Below are positions 30,959 through 39,662 of a stretch of 59,611 nucleotides of DNA, piece by piece (the stretch's first letter is position 1; every line of letters starts with the position of its first letter). The stretch is from Avimonoglobus sp965151315 (lineage in GTDB: Bacteria > Bacillota > Clostridia > UBA1381), in contig CBCTZG010000006.1 of the NCBI GenBank assembly GCA_965151315.1, forward strand, positions 1 through 59,611, in the 5' to 3' direction. The notes under the pieces were generated by a model. The model saw only the letters and a program-made list of their open reading frames with translations, did not search any database and was not told where the DNA came from. The position numbers and the translations under genes are program-made.

Positions 30959-32413
30959 ATGTACAGCTATATCTGGTATTTTTTCATCTTTGCTTTTTTG
31001 GGATGGTGCACTGAGGTGGCCTTTGCCGCGGTGAGTAAAGGGAAGTTTGTAAACCGGGGCTTTTTGAACGGTCCGATATGCCCAATCTATGGTTTGGGCG
31101 TCGTGCTGGTTTACGCGGTCCTGCGGCCGGTTCGGAATCATTTTATCCTGCTGTTTTTGGGAGCCGTGCTGCTAACTTCTATATTGGAATGGGTCACGGG
31201 TTTTGTGCTGGAAAAGATTTTCCACCATCAATGGTGGGACTATTCTGACAAAAAGTTGAATCTGAACGGATATATCTGTTTGCAGTTTTCCCTGGTCTGG
31301 GGCATCGCGTGTGTATTTATCCTGCAGTTTATGATCCCGCTGGCGGATATATTGATTGGACTCCTGCCGGAGGTAGCCGGTGTCGCGTTGCTGATTTTTT
31401 TCGGTGGCCTGCTTCTGGCAGACCTGACAGTAACTGTAGTGGCGATTATCGGGCTGAACAGGAAGCTGCGCCATCTGTCTATGATCGCCCAGCGGCTCCG
31501 GCGGGATTCTGATGGGATCGGGCAGCGGGTATCCCGCGAATCCATAGAGCTGAAAGAAAAATACGATGAGATTATGGCTAAGCAGAGCGCCCTCCGGATT
31601 CGCATCCTGAAGGCGTTTCCCAATATGCGGTCTGTAAAGTACGATACCCAACTGGAAGAGATCAAACGGTTTTCAGTTTATCTGCGGGAAAAGGCTGGGG
31701 ACTGGAGCCAGCAGCGTGACGCGCGTATGGATCAGGCATACTGCGGGAAAATTGTGGACCCGCAAGACCGTCCCTTTGCTTACGGGCTGTGTTTTTCCAA
31801 GCTGTTCTGGCTGTTTATGATCGGCAATGTGCTGGGGTTTGTGATTGAAACCCTGTGGTGCCTGGTTACCGGCCGGGGATTCCAGCTTCGGGTGGGCGTG
31901 GTGCTGGGGCCGTTTATCCCTGTCTATGGCTTTGGGGCGGTGGTGATTACTTTATGCCTGTACCGGCTTTATAAAGCCCGGGATCTAAAGCTGTTTTTGA
32001 TCAGCGCGGTGATCGGCGGAGCGTTTGAATATTTATGCAGCCTGTTTCAGGAGGTAGCCTTTGGGACGGTGTCCTGGGAATACAGCGGCACGACCCTGAA
32101 CATCGGCGGCCGGACGAATCTGGAATTCGCATTATGCTGGGGGCTTTTAGGCTTAATCTGGATCAAGGATCTATACCCCCGGATATCCAAATGGATTGAA
32201 AAAATCCCGAAAAAAACCGGCGGGATCTTAACTGCAGTTACCTGTGTGTTCATTGTGCTGGATATGGCAGTTTCCTGCGCGGCGGTGGCCCGGCAGTCAG
32301 AACGGCGGCAGGGGATTCCGGCGGACAGCCATATGGATCAGCTGATGGATCAGATATTTACGGATGAACGGCTGAAGGTAATTTATCCCAATATGCGGCA
32401 GGTGGAAAAATAG
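30959..32413 (+). CDS. Membrane protein with two CmpB-type (PF06541) modules
   Basis: ATG 30959 is preceded by GAGGAGG; the 484-residue protein has about nine hydrophobic segments. Each half carries the module usually labelled 'putative ABC-transporter type IV': FLGWCTEVAFAA, RGFLNGPICPIYGLG and WWDYSDKKLNLNGYICL in the first, and VLGFVIETLWCLVTGR, GPFIPVYGFGAV and SWEYSGTTLNIGGRTNLEF in the second. A charged cytoplasmic linker (~residues 155-255) separates them. This is an internal duplication and fusion. No ATPase partner is adjacent, and transport activity of this family is unproven. Confidence 0.85.
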   Translation: MYSYIWYFFIFAFLGWCTEVAFAAVSKGKFVNRGFLNGPICPIYGLGVVLVYAVLRPVRNHFILLFLGAVLLTSILEWVTGFVLEKIFHHQWWDYSDKKLNLNGYICLQFSLVWGIACVFILQFMIPLADILIGLLPEVAGVALLIFFGGLLLADLTVTVVAIIGLNRKLRHLSMIAQRLRRDSDGIGQRVSRESIELKEKYDEIMAKQSALRIRILKAFPNMRSVKYDTQLEEIKRFSVYLREKAGDWSQQRDARMDQAYCGKIVDPQDRPFAYGLCFSKLFWLFMIGNVLGFVIETLWCLVTGRGFQLRVGVVLGPFIPVYGFGAVVITLCLYRLYKARDLKLFLISAVIGGAFEYLCSLFQEVAFGTVSWEYSGTTLNIGGRTNLEFALCWGLLGLIWIKDLYPRISKWIEKIPKKTGGILTAVTCVFIVLDMAVSCAAVARQSERRQGIPADSHMDQLMDQIFTDERLKVIYPNMRQVEK

Positions 32414-32439
32414 CGGGGCGCATTGGCAAGATTTTAGGA

Positions 32440-32468
32440 TTGCAAAACGGGTCGGTATATGTTACAAT
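32440..32468 (+). promoter_or_regulatory. Promoter of the MBOAT operon
   Basis: TTGCAA (32440-32445) and TACAAT (32463-32468) have a 17-bp spacer. Confidence 0.75.
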
Positions 32469-32496
32469 ATGTCTTGTTTGGAAGGAGGGGCGCTGG

Positions 32497-33990
32497 ATGC
32501 TGTTTAATTCACTACAGTTTTTGATTTTTTTCCCCATTGTGGTGTTGATTTATTTTTGGATACCGCAGCGGGTTAAATACATCTGGCTTTTGGCGGCCAG
32601 CTACTATTTTTATATGTGCTGGAACCCCAAATACGCTCTTCTGATGCTGGCTTCTACGGCGATCACCTACGCCAGCGGCCTGGCCATTGGCCGGGCGCGG
32701 CGTGCAAAGAGCCCGCGGCGGGCGAAGGCTTTGCAGAAAACGGCGGTGGCTGTCAGCTTCATTTTAAATTTAGCCATTTTAGTATTTTTTAAATACTTTT
32801 ACTTTATTTTTGATAATATAAAAAATATTTTGCTGCTGTGGAATATTCAATTGGCAGAGCCTGCCTTTGACATTATCCTGCCGGTGGGGATTTCCTTTTA
32901 CACCTTTCAGGCTCTCAGCTATACTATGGACGTATATCGGGGGGAAATTTACCCGGAGCGGAATTTTTTGAAATACGCTTTGTTTGTGTCCTTTTTCCCT
33001 CAGTTGGTGGCCGGGCCTATCGAACGGTCGAAAAATCTGCTGATCCAGATCAGCCAGCCGCATAAATTTGATTACAACCAGGCGCGGCGGGGACTTTTGC
33101 TGATGCTTTGGGGCTTCTTTGAGAAGCTGGTGATCGCGGACCGAGCGGCAATTTTAGTCAATCAGGTATATAACAGCCCCGGGGATTACGGCGGCATGAG
33201 TATTTTACTGGCTACGGTGCTGTTCGCGCTTCAGATTTACTGTGATTTTTCGTCGTACACAGATATTGCCAGAGGCGCGGCGGAAGTAATGGGGTTCAGT
33301 CTGATGAAGAATTTTCAGCAGCCCTATTTTTCAAAAAGTATTGCGGAATTTTGGCGGAACTGGCATATCTCCCTGTCCAGCTGGTTCAAGGACTATTTGT
33401 ATATCCCCTTGGGCGGCAATAAGCGGGGTGTTGTGCGCAAATATGTCAATGTGATGATCGTGTTTTTAGTCAGTGGACTTTGGCACGGCGCCAGCTGGCA
33501 TTTTGTGTTTTGGGGCTTTTTGCACGGCGCCTATCAGGTAATTGGCGCGCTGCTTTATAAAACGCGGGTTTGGATCACAGATCATTTGCATATTACCCGG
33601 CAGTCCCACGCGCACCATCTGTTTCAGCGGCTGGTCACGTTTGGCCTGGTATGCTTTGCCTGGATCTTTTTCCGGGCGGACAACCTGTCGGTGGCTATGG
33701 ACATGGCGGGCAAGATCTTTACCCAGTTTGATCCCTGGATCCTGACCGACGGCACATTGTTCCAGCTGGGCTTAGACGGGCTGAATTTCTTGGTTTTGGG
33801 GTTGTCTGTTGCGGTCTTATTTGGGGTAAGCTGCTGCCAGTATTATCAGAAGCCTGTCCGGGATGGGGTGCTGGCGTCCAATTTGATCGCCCGCTGGTGC
33901 GTGTATTTCGCGCTGCTGTTCGCGGTGCTGATTTTTGGGATCTATGGCCCGCAGTATAGCGCCAGCCAGTTTATTTATTTTCAGTTTTAA
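32497..33990 (+). CDS. MBOAT-family O-acyltransferase (AlgI/DltB/PatA-like)
   Basis: This 497-residue protein has about 11 membrane helices and starts at ATG 32497 behind GAAGGAGG. MBOAT landmarks are clear: FFPQLVAGPIERS, FWRNWHISLSSWFKDYLYIPLGGNKRG and the catalytic-His block SGLWHGASWHFVFWG. The family moves acetyl (or D-alanyl) groups across the membrane for transfer onto polysaccharides. The next gene, 17 bp downstream, encodes an SGNH-like protein, the usual partner that does the outside transfer. No dltA/dltC genes are present, so O-acetylation of a wall or secreted glycan is more likely than D-alanylation. Confidence 0.92.
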   Translation: MLFNSLQFLIFFPIVVLIYFWIPQRVKYIWLLAASYYFYMCWNPKYALLMLASTAITYASGLAIGRARRAKSPRRAKALQKTAVAVSFILNLAILVFFKYFYFIFDNIKNILLLWNIQLAEPAFDIILPVGISFYTFQALSYTMDVYRGEIYPERNFLKYALFVSFFPQLVAGPIERSKNLLIQISQPHKFDYNQARRGLLLMLWGFFEKLVIADRAAILVNQVYNSPGDYGGMSILLATVLFALQIYCDFSSYTDIARGAAEVMGFSLMKNFQQPYFSKSIAEFWRNWHISLSSWFKDYLYIPLGGNKRGVVRKYVNVMIVFLVSGLWHGASWHFVFWGFLHGAYQVIGALLYKTRVWITDHLHITRQSHAHHLFQRLVTFGLVCFAWIFFRADNLSVAMDMAGKIFTQFDPWILTDGTLFQLGLDGLNFLVLGLSVAVLFGVSCCQYYQKPVRDGVLASNLIARWCVYFALLFAVLIFGIYGPQYSASQFIYFQF

Positions 33991-34007
33991 GAAAGGAGGA
34001 AAGCGGA

Positions 34008-35021
34008 ATGGCCTGGAAAATGCTTTTAAAACCGGTTGCTTTTTTGGTCTGCTTCTGTCTGCTTTTCTCCGGGGCGCAGAATCTTTTATGCCGCAAGGAA
34101 ACAGAAGGGACATGGAATTCCACCTCGAAAATCGCGGGGTTTTATAACGCGCCGGAAAATGAATTTGACGTGATTTTTTTCGGCTCTTCCAATACCTACT
34201 GCTCCTTTAACCCGCTGGTGCTTTGGGCGGAGCGGGGAATTAAATCCTATGTATTCGCCACGCAAAACCAGCCTATGTGGGCCACTTACTATTATATGCG
34301 GGACGCGTTCAAGCGGCAGAAGCCGAAGGTGGCTGTCCTGGATGTTTTGATGTTGACCAAACATACTGAATATTATGACGATGGCGTAAATTATTCCTTT
34401 GCGGACGATATGCCATTTTCCTTGGACAAGCTGCGGCTGGTACAGGCGGCCGCGCCTTGGGGCAGCCGGTTTGACCTGTTGTTCAATTTTACAAAATACC
34501 ATTCCCGGTGGAATGAGCTGGAGGAAAAGGACTACACTTTTCGCCGGTGGGAAGAACGGGATCCGCTCAAAGGGTATGTGCTTTTGGAAGAAACTTTTTC
34601 CGGCGCTATTCAGCATGATGTTTCCGGGGTGACGGCAGAGGCGGCGTTGTATGAAAAAAACGTAGCGTATTTTGAAAAGATTGTGGAGTTATGCAAGGAA
34701 GAAGGGGTAGAGCTGATGCTGGTAAAAACCCCCAACAACAAAACTACCGCCCAGGAAGCCCATTATCGGGTGATCCGTCAGCTGGCCGCCGAAAAAGGTC
34801 TGGAACTGATTGATTACAACCAATATTATCCGGAAATAGGTCTGGATCTGGCAACGGATTTCTACGATAAATCTCATTTAAACTATCGGGGCGCGGAGAA
34901 ATTTACCCGCTTTTTCGCCCAGAATCTGACGCTTGCCCCAAGCGGGGATGAAAACGGCACCAATGCCCAGTGGGACGCGGATTTGGCGTGGTATCAGGAT
35001 TATATAAAAAATTTGGGATAA
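34008..35021 (+). CDS. SGNH/DltD-like membrane-anchored acyl-transfer partner
   Basis: This 337-residue protein has an N-terminal membrane anchor (residues ~6-24) and an SGNH-like catalytic domain outside. The nucleophile motif is FFGSSNTYCSF (Ser near residue 62) and the Asp-His pair is in DKSHLNYRGAEKF near residue 295. AAAGGAGG lies before the ATG and the MBOAT gene ends 17 bp upstream, so the two form an O-acetylation module of the AlgI/AlgJ or PatA/PatB kind. A terminator follows. Confidence 0.85.
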   Translation: MAWKMLLKPVAFLVCFCLLFSGAQNLLCRKETEGTWNSTSKIAGFYNAPENEFDVIFFGSSNTYCSFNPLVLWAERGIKSYVFATQNQPMWATYYYMRDAFKRQKPKVAVLDVLMLTKHTEYYDDGVNYSFADDMPFSLDKLRLVQAAAPWGSRFDLLFNFTKYHSRWNELEEKDYTFRRWEERDPLKGYVLLEETFSGAIQHDVSGVTAEAALYEKNVAYFEKIVELCKEEGVELMLVKTPNNKTTAQEAHYRVIRQLAAEKGLELIDYNQYYPEIGLDLATDFYDKSHLNYRGAEKFTRFFAQNLTLAPSGDENGTNAQWDADLAWYQDYIKNLG

Positions 35022-35024
35022 ACA

Positions 35025-35054
35025 AAAAGACAGCTGTAAAACCAGCTGTCTTTT
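35025..35054 (+). terminator. Terminator of the acylation operon
   Basis: AAAAGACAGCTG-TAAAAC-CAGCTGTCTTTT is a perfect 12-bp stem. Beside it lies an AT-rich inverted repeat TTTGACAA-N5-TTGTCAAA (35057-35077). Confidence 0.88.
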
Positions 35055-35082
35055 CGTTTGACAAGAAAATTGTCAAATGAAA

Positions 35083-35733
35083 TCAGAATGAGCGCCGCAT
35101 ACCTTTTACCAATCCAAAAATACGAATCCGCTGTACGTCCTCTCCTGTAAACCGGCGGGGCGGATACATGGGATTCACCGAATGAAGCTCTATAAAGTCA
35201 TTTCCGTACTCTACGCGCTTTATGACGCCGTCTTCATCATCAACAATGACAACCGCATAGCTGCCGGAATCAACACTGGGCTGATGCTGCACCAGCACCA
35301 AATCTCCCGGCTTAAACTCAGGATACATACTATCGCCGACAACCTTCAGATAAACATAATCCTCGCCCGGCGTCAGATTGGTATCGTCTTCGTGAATATA
35401 ACCCATAATCTGGTCCTCGGCAAACGCGCCCTGACCAGCCGCAACCAACCCCACAATGGCAATGGGAGCGCGGGAATCTCTATTTTCACTGGGTATCAGG
35501 TTTATTGGCAAATCCGGCTCATCTGACTTTCCTAACAGCCAATCTGACGAAACATGCAATACCCGGGCAATCGCCTGGACAACAGGAACCTTTGGAGTCT
35601 TAATGAGACCCGCCTCATAGCGCTGTATTGTGGACTTGGCAACGCAAACCGCAATACCTATATCGTCTAATGTTAACCCCAATTCCTTGCGCCGTGCTTT
35701 TAATCGTTTTCCGATCAATGCGGTGTCATACAT
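35083..35733 (-). CDS. Phage-type repressor: XRE helix-turn-helix plus S24 (LexA-like) peptidase
   Basis: This 216-residue protein has an XRE helix-turn-helix (residues ~7-65; LTLDDIGIAVCVAKSTIQRYE) and an S24 self-cleavage domain. The cleavage site is Ala99-Gly100 (LVAAGQG), the nucleophile Ser135 (GDSMYPEF), and the general base Lys172, 37 residues later as in LexA. RecA-stimulated cleavage should relieve repression during DNA damage. It is transcribed away from the phage structural genes, and its promoter overlaps one of four related 13-bp sites. It marks the left end of the phage block. Confidence 0.93.
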   Translation of the reverse strand: MYDTALIGKRLKARRKELGLTLDDIGIAVCVAKSTIQRYEAGLIKTPKVPVVQAIARVLHVSSDWLLGKSDEPDLPINLIPSENRDSRAPIAIVGLVAAGQGAFAEDQIMGYIHEDDTNLTPGEDYVYLKVVGDSMYPEFKPGDLVLVQHQPSVDSGSYAVVIVDDEDGVIKRVEYGNDFIELHSVNPMYPPRRFTGEDVQRIRIFGLVKGMRRSF

Positions 35734-35770
35734 TATACTCTCCTCATTTCGTGATTTTATTCATAGGTTT

Positions 35771-35799
35771 ATTATACCATATAGAATCGCACAATGCAA
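35771..35799 (-). promoter_or_regulatory. Repressor promoter
   Basis: On the minus strand, TTGCAT (35799-35794) and TATAAT (35776-35771) have a 17-bp spacer. The -35 lies inside operator candidate O1. Confidence 0.75.
35787..35799. promoter_or_regulatory. Repressor operator candidate O1
   Basis: TCGCACAATGCAA matches the site consensus TTGCATAATGCAA at 11 of 13 positions and covers the -35 of the repressor promoter. Confidence 0.5.
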
Positions 35800-35814
35800 T
35801 AGTTTTTTGAAAAA

Positions 35815-35827
35815 TAGCATAATGCTC
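35815..35827. promoter_or_regulatory. Repressor operator candidate O2
   Basis: TAGCATAATGCTC contains the perfect palindrome AGCAT-A-ATGCT and abuts the -35 of the rightward promoter. Confidence 0.5.
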
Positions 35828-35856
35828 TTGACAAAACAAAAAAATTGTGGTATAAT
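35828..35856 (+). promoter_or_regulatory. Rightward phage promoter
   Basis: TTGACA (35828-35833) and TATAAT (35851-35856) have a 17-bp spacer and match consensus perfectly. It is flanked by operator candidates O2 and O3. Confidence 0.88.
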
Positions 35857-35867
35857 TTGGTCAAAAG

Positions 35868-35880
35868 TTGCACAAAGCAA
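35868..35880. promoter_or_regulatory. Repressor operator candidate O3
   Basis: TTGCACAAAGCAA matches the same 13-bp consensus at 11 of 13 positions and lies just past the predicted start of the rightward transcript. Confidence 0.45.
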
Positions 35881-35897
35881 ATGTTGGAGGTGAGAAT

Positions 35898-36215
35898 ATG
35901 TATCCAAATGATACCCACGCGGCGCTGCTGGAACTGGAACGGCAGCGGACAGGCGGTGTATATGAGAGCACGGGAGATTATCGCTGTGAAAATGGATGTG
36001 CTGGCGCGCAGGCATTGTTTTTTGTGGAGGGACAGATTCTTTGCGAAAAATGTCTGGCGGATTACCTGCGGAAGGCGATGGCTGCTGTGATCGAAAATGC
36101 CAGAACCGCAGAAACATATCCAGAGGTACCGGATGTATTGGCAGATATTATTGACGATATGGCAGAAACCGAGTTGCTCAATTATGCCGAATATTATTAT
36201 TCCAGGGCTGTATAA
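35898..36215 (+). CDS. Small phage protein with CxxxC / CxxC zinc-ribbon-like motif
   Basis: ATG 35898 follows TTGGAGGTGAG; the protein is 105 residues. Cys pairs lie in RCENGCAG and CEKCLADYL, about 20 residues apart, suggesting a small zinc-binding knuckle. The C-terminal half is helical and acidic. It is the first gene under the rightward phage promoter. I do not recognise the family. A further operator-like site lies between it and the terminase genes. Confidence 0.7.
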   Translation: MYPNDTHAALLELERQRTGGVYESTGDYRCENGCAGAQALFFVEGQILCEKCLADYLRKAMAAVIENARTAETYPEVPDVLADIIDDMAETELLNYAEYYYSRAV

Positions 36216-36240
36216 AGTGTTTTATTTTTTGCAGATTGTG

Positions 36241-36253
36241 TTGCATAATGCAA
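36241..36253. promoter_or_regulatory. Repressor operator candidate O4
   Basis: TTGCATAATGCAA is a perfect 13-bp palindrome upstream of the terminase small-subunit gene, suggesting a second control point for the packaging genes. Confidence 0.5.
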
Positions 36254-36307
36254 TAATGGAAGCAAGGTGATAACATTAAAAAGAAAAATTACAATGTAAA
36301 AATTAAA

Positions 36308-36700
36308 ATGATGCGGTATCTGGCCAGGGAAGGCATGGATGTTGCCAAGATCCAGAAACGGCTGGATTTGTCGGCCCGGGATATGATTAAAATCAAAAAA
36401 ATTGAACCGGATATTATAGACGAGCTGGCGGCCATGAAGGAACTGACAGATTACGCGGTAGAGGATGCGCTTTTGAAACGGGCCCTGGGATATGTAGCTA
36501 CAGAGGTTCGGGAAAGCGAAAAGCCCGGCGGAACGGAAATCGTGACAACCAAAAAAGAGGTGGCGCCGGACGTCAGCGCCGCATCGGCTTGGCTGAAGAT
36601 CCGCCGGGGCAGCGTATGGCGGGAAAAGGCCCAGGACGAGCAGGCGCTTAGCAAGGTGGATCAGATTATGGATAGTCTGAACCAGGAGGCCGGGCAATAA
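36308..36700 (+). CDS. Probable terminase small subunit
   Basis: This frame gives 130 residues from ATG 36308, ending at the first base of the large-subunit start. MRYLAREGMDVAKIQKRLDLSARDM looks like a DNA-binding helix-turn-helix, and VSAASAWLKIRRGSVWREKA in the second half is typical of small terminase subunits. Position directly before the large subunit supports the call. No ribosome site precedes ATG 36308; an AAGGTGA site sits six bases before an in-frame ATT at 36275, which would add 11 residues starting MKKKNYNVK. The start is therefore uncertain. Confidence 0.72.
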   Translation: MMRYLAREGMDVAKIQKRLDLSARDMIKIKKIEPDIIDELAAMKELTDYAVEDALLKRALGYVATEVRESEKPGGTEIVTTKKEVAPDVSAASAWLKIRRGSVWREKAQDEQALSKVDQIMDSLNQEAGQ

Positions 36701-37866
36701 TGCGGTTTAGTGAAAAGCAAAAGGAATTTTGGAATCACGCGGACCGCCGCTGGAATATTAAGCAGGGTGCTGCCCGGAGCGGCAAAACCTACCTGGACTA
36801 TTTCCTGATTCCCCGGCGGATCCGGGCATGTACCGGCAGCGGGCTGATCGTGCTGATTGGTAATACCCGGGGGACGCTGAACCGGAATATCCTGGAGCCC
36901 ATGCGCAATATCTGGGGAACGGCGCTGGTGGGGAATATTGGGAATGACGGGACGGTTATGCTGTTTGGCAGGCTTTGCCATGCTATGGGGGCGGACAAGG
37001 CAAGCCAGGCCGCCCGGCTTCAGGGCGCGGGAATTGAATATTGCTACGGTGACGAGATTACCACCTGGAATGAAGACGTGTTCACTATGCTCAAATCCAG
37101 GCTGGATAAGCCGAATTCCCGGTTTGACGGCACCTGCAACCCGGACAACCCCAATCATTGGCTGAAACGCTTCTTAGAAAGCGACGCGGATATTTTCCAG
37201 CAGCACTATACGATCGACGATAATCCATTCAACAGCCCGGAATTCGTGGAAAATCTAAAGCGGGAATACTGGGGGACAGTGTTTTACCAGCGGTTCATTC
37301 TAGGGGAGTGGACGCTGGCCCAGGGGCTGGTCTATCCCATGTTCTCTCCGGAAAAGCATGTGGCGCAGTTTACCGAACAGCCAGGGGCGGCGTATTATAT
37401 TTCGGTGGATTACGGGACAGTGAACCCAACGTCCATGGGGCTTTGGTGTGTGGCAGAGGGGACGGCGCACCGGATTCGGGAGTATTACCACGACAGCCGG
37501 AAAACGGCACGGCAGCTGACGGACGAGGAGTATTACGCGCGGCTGGAGCAGCTGGCCGGGGAACTAGATATCCGGGCGGTGGTAGTGGATCCCTCAGCGG
37601 CAAGCTTTATCGCAGTGATCCGGCGGCATGGCCGGTTTACAGTCAGAAAGGCGAAGAATCAGGTTTTAGACGGTATCCGCCTGACAGGGGGCTATCTGCA
37701 GAATGGCCGGCTGCGGTTTGACCCGTGCTGCCGGGATACAATCCGGGAATTCGGCGCGTACTGCTGGGATGATACTGCTGAAGAGGACCGGGTGATCAAG
37801 CAGAATGACCATGCTATGGACGATATTCGGTATTTTTGCAGCACGATTCTTTGCCGCTTGCTTTAG
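36700..37866 (+). CDS. Phage terminase large subunit (PBSX/XtmB type)
   Basis: This 388-residue packaging motor has an ATPase domain with Walker A QGAARSGKTY (residues ~22-31) and Walker B-like YCYGDEITTW (~113-122). An RNase-H-like nuclease follows: SVDYGTVNP (first Asp ~228), VVVDPSAA and NDHAMDDIRY. It should drive DNA into proheads and cut it. The ATG overlaps the stop of the small-subunit gene. All key motifs are intact, so packaging ability is not obviously lost. The portal gene follows after 56 bp. Confidence 0.95.
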   Translation: MRFSEKQKEFWNHADRRWNIKQGAARSGKTYLDYFLIPRRIRACTGSGLIVLIGNTRGTLNRNILEPMRNIWGTALVGNIGNDGTVMLFGRLCHAMGADKASQAARLQGAGIEYCYGDEITTWNEDVFTMLKSRLDKPNSRFDGTCNPDNPNHWLKRFLESDADIFQQHYTIDDNPFNSPEFVENLKREYWGTVFYQRFILGEWTLAQGLVYPMFSPEKHVAQFTEQPGAAYYISVDYGTVNPTSMGLWCVAEGTAHRIREYYHDSRKTARQLTDEEYYARLEQLAGELDIRAVVVDPSAASFIAVIRRHGRFTVRKAKNQVLDGIRLTGGYLQNGRLRFDPCCRDTIREFGAYCWDDTAEEDRVIKQNDHAMDDIRYFCSTILCRLL

Positions 37867-37922
37867 GCGGTTATGCAAGGCTGGGAAGATCTGATTTTCA
37901 GCCGATTTCAGGAAAGGAGAGA

Positions 37923-39236
37923 ATGGGTATAAACATGAACTTTTTAACACGGTACATGCAAAAAATGAAACCAAAACCCCGGGAAGCCGACCCCATGATG
38001 GCGGCCATCGCTCGGTGGGGCGCGATGTACGCGGACAGGCCTCCCTGGCGGTCGGAGGAGGTGCGGAGCTTAAATCTGCCGGCGGCGATCAGCTCAGAGC
38101 TGGCGCGGCTGGTTACTATTGAAATGCAGTCGGCAGTCAGCGGCAGTTCCCGGGCGGAATACCTGAACGGGCCATATCAGCGGGTTCTTCGGAACATCCG
38201 GCAGTTTACGGAGTACGCTTGCGCCAAAGGGGGTGTAATCTGGAAACCGTACGTCCAAAATGATGTCATCCAGATCGATTTTGTGCAGGCTGACTGCTTT
38301 TTGCCGGTGCAGTTCAGTCCGGAGGGGGAAATTACCGGCGCGGTATTTGTAGACCGGATTTCCCGGAAAAACAAGACCTATGTCCGGCTGGAGGAGCATA
38401 TCCTTCAGGGAACCCAATATACGATTACCAATTCCTGTTACGAGGGGGAAGGCTTGGGGAAGGAGATTCCGCCGGCGCTGGTGCCGGAATGGGCTTCCCT
38501 GCAGCAGCAAACTGTATTAGACGGCATTTCGCGGCCGCTGTTTGCCTATTTTAAGATGCCGATGGCAAACACGGTGGACGTTACGTCGTCCTTGGGGGTT
38601 TCTGTTTTCTCTCGGGCGGAGGATCTGATCCGGCAGGCAGATTTGCAGTATTCCAGACTGTTGTGGGAGTTTGAAAGCGGTAAGCGGGCGATCTTTGTGG
38701 ATGAGTCAGCCCTGCGGCGGGACCGGACCGGCCAGCCGGTACTGCCGGACAAACGGCTTTACCGCACACTGAATACTGGAGACGACGCGCTGTTCCACGA
38801 CTGGTCCCCCCAGATGCGGGAGGAGGCTTTGGCCAGCGGGCTGAACCGGATCTTCCAGCGGATCGAGTTCAACTGCGGCCTGGCTTATGGAACGCTGTCA
38901 GATCCCCAGGGCGTAGATAAGACAGCGGAAGAAATCCGGGCATCAAAGCAGCGAAGCTATGCCATGGTCACCGATATACAGGCGGCAATGCGGAAGGCCC
39001 TGGAGGACTTGGTATACGCCATGGATGTATGGTGCAGCCTATATGGACTAGCAGAGGCTGGGGAGTATGCGGTATCCTTTGATTTTGACGACAGCATCGT
39101 TACGGATCGAAGCACCGCGTTTCAGGAAAAGAAGGAGCTTTTGCAAAATGGGATCCTATTGCCTTGGGAGTTCCGGGCATGGTACATGGGCGAAAGCGAA
39201 GAGACGGCAAAAAAAGTATTGGAGGTGCAGGAATGA
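37923..39236 (+). CDS. Phage portal protein (A118/SPP1 gp6 type)
   Basis: This 437-residue protein starts at ATG 37923 just behind GGAAAGGAG; ATG 37935 is an alternative. The sequence fits A118-like portals: LNLPAAISSELARLVTIEM near residue 60, GGVIWKPYVQNDVIQIDFVQAD, and LAYGTLSDPQGVDKTAEEI with the following long helix. A ring of 12 subunits would form the DNA channel of the capsid. The stop overlaps the ATG of the scaffold gene (ATGA). A MuF-type minor head protein that commonly follows this portal is missing. Confidence 0.92.
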   Translation: MGINMNFLTRYMQKMKPKPREADPMMAAIARWGAMYADRPPWRSEEVRSLNLPAAISSELARLVTIEMQSAVSGSSRAEYLNGPYQRVLRNIRQFTEYACAKGGVIWKPYVQNDVIQIDFVQADCFLPVQFSPEGEITGAVFVDRISRKNKTYVRLEEHILQGTQYTITNSCYEGEGLGKEIPPALVPEWASLQQQTVLDGISRPLFAYFKMPMANTVDVTSSLGVSVFSRAEDLIRQADLQYSRLLWEFESGKRAIFVDESALRRDRTGQPVLPDKRLYRTLNTGDDALFHDWSPQMREEALASGLNRIFQRIEFNCGLAYGTLSDPQGVDKTAEEIRASKQRSYAMVTDIQAAMRKALEDLVYAMDVWCSLYGLAEAGEYAVSFDFDDSIVTDRSTAFQEKKELLQNGILLPWEFRAWYMGESEETAKKVLEVQE

Positions 39237-39646
39237 CAGAGGAGTTTTTAAAGGAATTCGGAATTCCGGAAGAGGGAATTGAAAAAATTTTAGCGGCAAA
39301 CCAGGCGGAGTTGGAAGCGCTTAAGCTGCAGTATGCAATCCGCAGCGCGGTGGAGGCGGAAAAGCCAAAGAATCTGGAGCTGGCGTTGTCTTTACTGGAT
39401 ACGGAGGGGCTTGTATTCCAGGGCGGCAAGGTGATCGGATTGGAAGAACGGCTGGCCGAACTGAAAAAAGCCCATCCGTACCTGTTTGCGCAGGAAGCCG
39501 ATATGCCCAGGATCGTGGCGCCGGCCAACAGCGGCAAAGCCGGCGGCATCAACGCCGCGCAGTTTGCCCAGATGGGCTATCGGGACCGGGTGCAGCTTTA
39601 CCGGCAGGATCCGGAGCTATATAAAGCCTTAACAGGCGATGAGTAA
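39233..39646 (+). CDS. Phage scaffold protein (GP20 type)
   Basis: This 137-residue protein starts at ATG 39233 behind GGAGGTGCAG and overlaps the portal stop. It is mostly charged helix (EFLKEFGIPEEGIEKILAAN, ELALSLLDTEGL, ERLAELKKAHPYLF), as expected for the minor structural GP20 scaffold that shapes the prohead and leaves before packaging. It is shorter than many relatives, which usually carry a longer coiled coil. Confidence 0.82.
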   Translation: MTEEFLKEFGIPEEGIEKILAANQAELEALKLQYAIRSAVEAEKPKNLELALSLLDTEGLVFQGGKVIGLEERLAELKKAHPYLFAQEADMPRIVAPANSGKAGGINAAQFAQMGYRDRVQLYRQDPELYKALTGDE

Positions 39647-39662
39647 GAAAGGAAGGAAATGT

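Noticed and set aside
35057..35077. TTTGACAA-N5-TTGTCAAA at the left phage edge as an attachment site
   Set aside because: No matching copy near the right end (47270-47340); more simply a weak terminator stem for the repressor gene.
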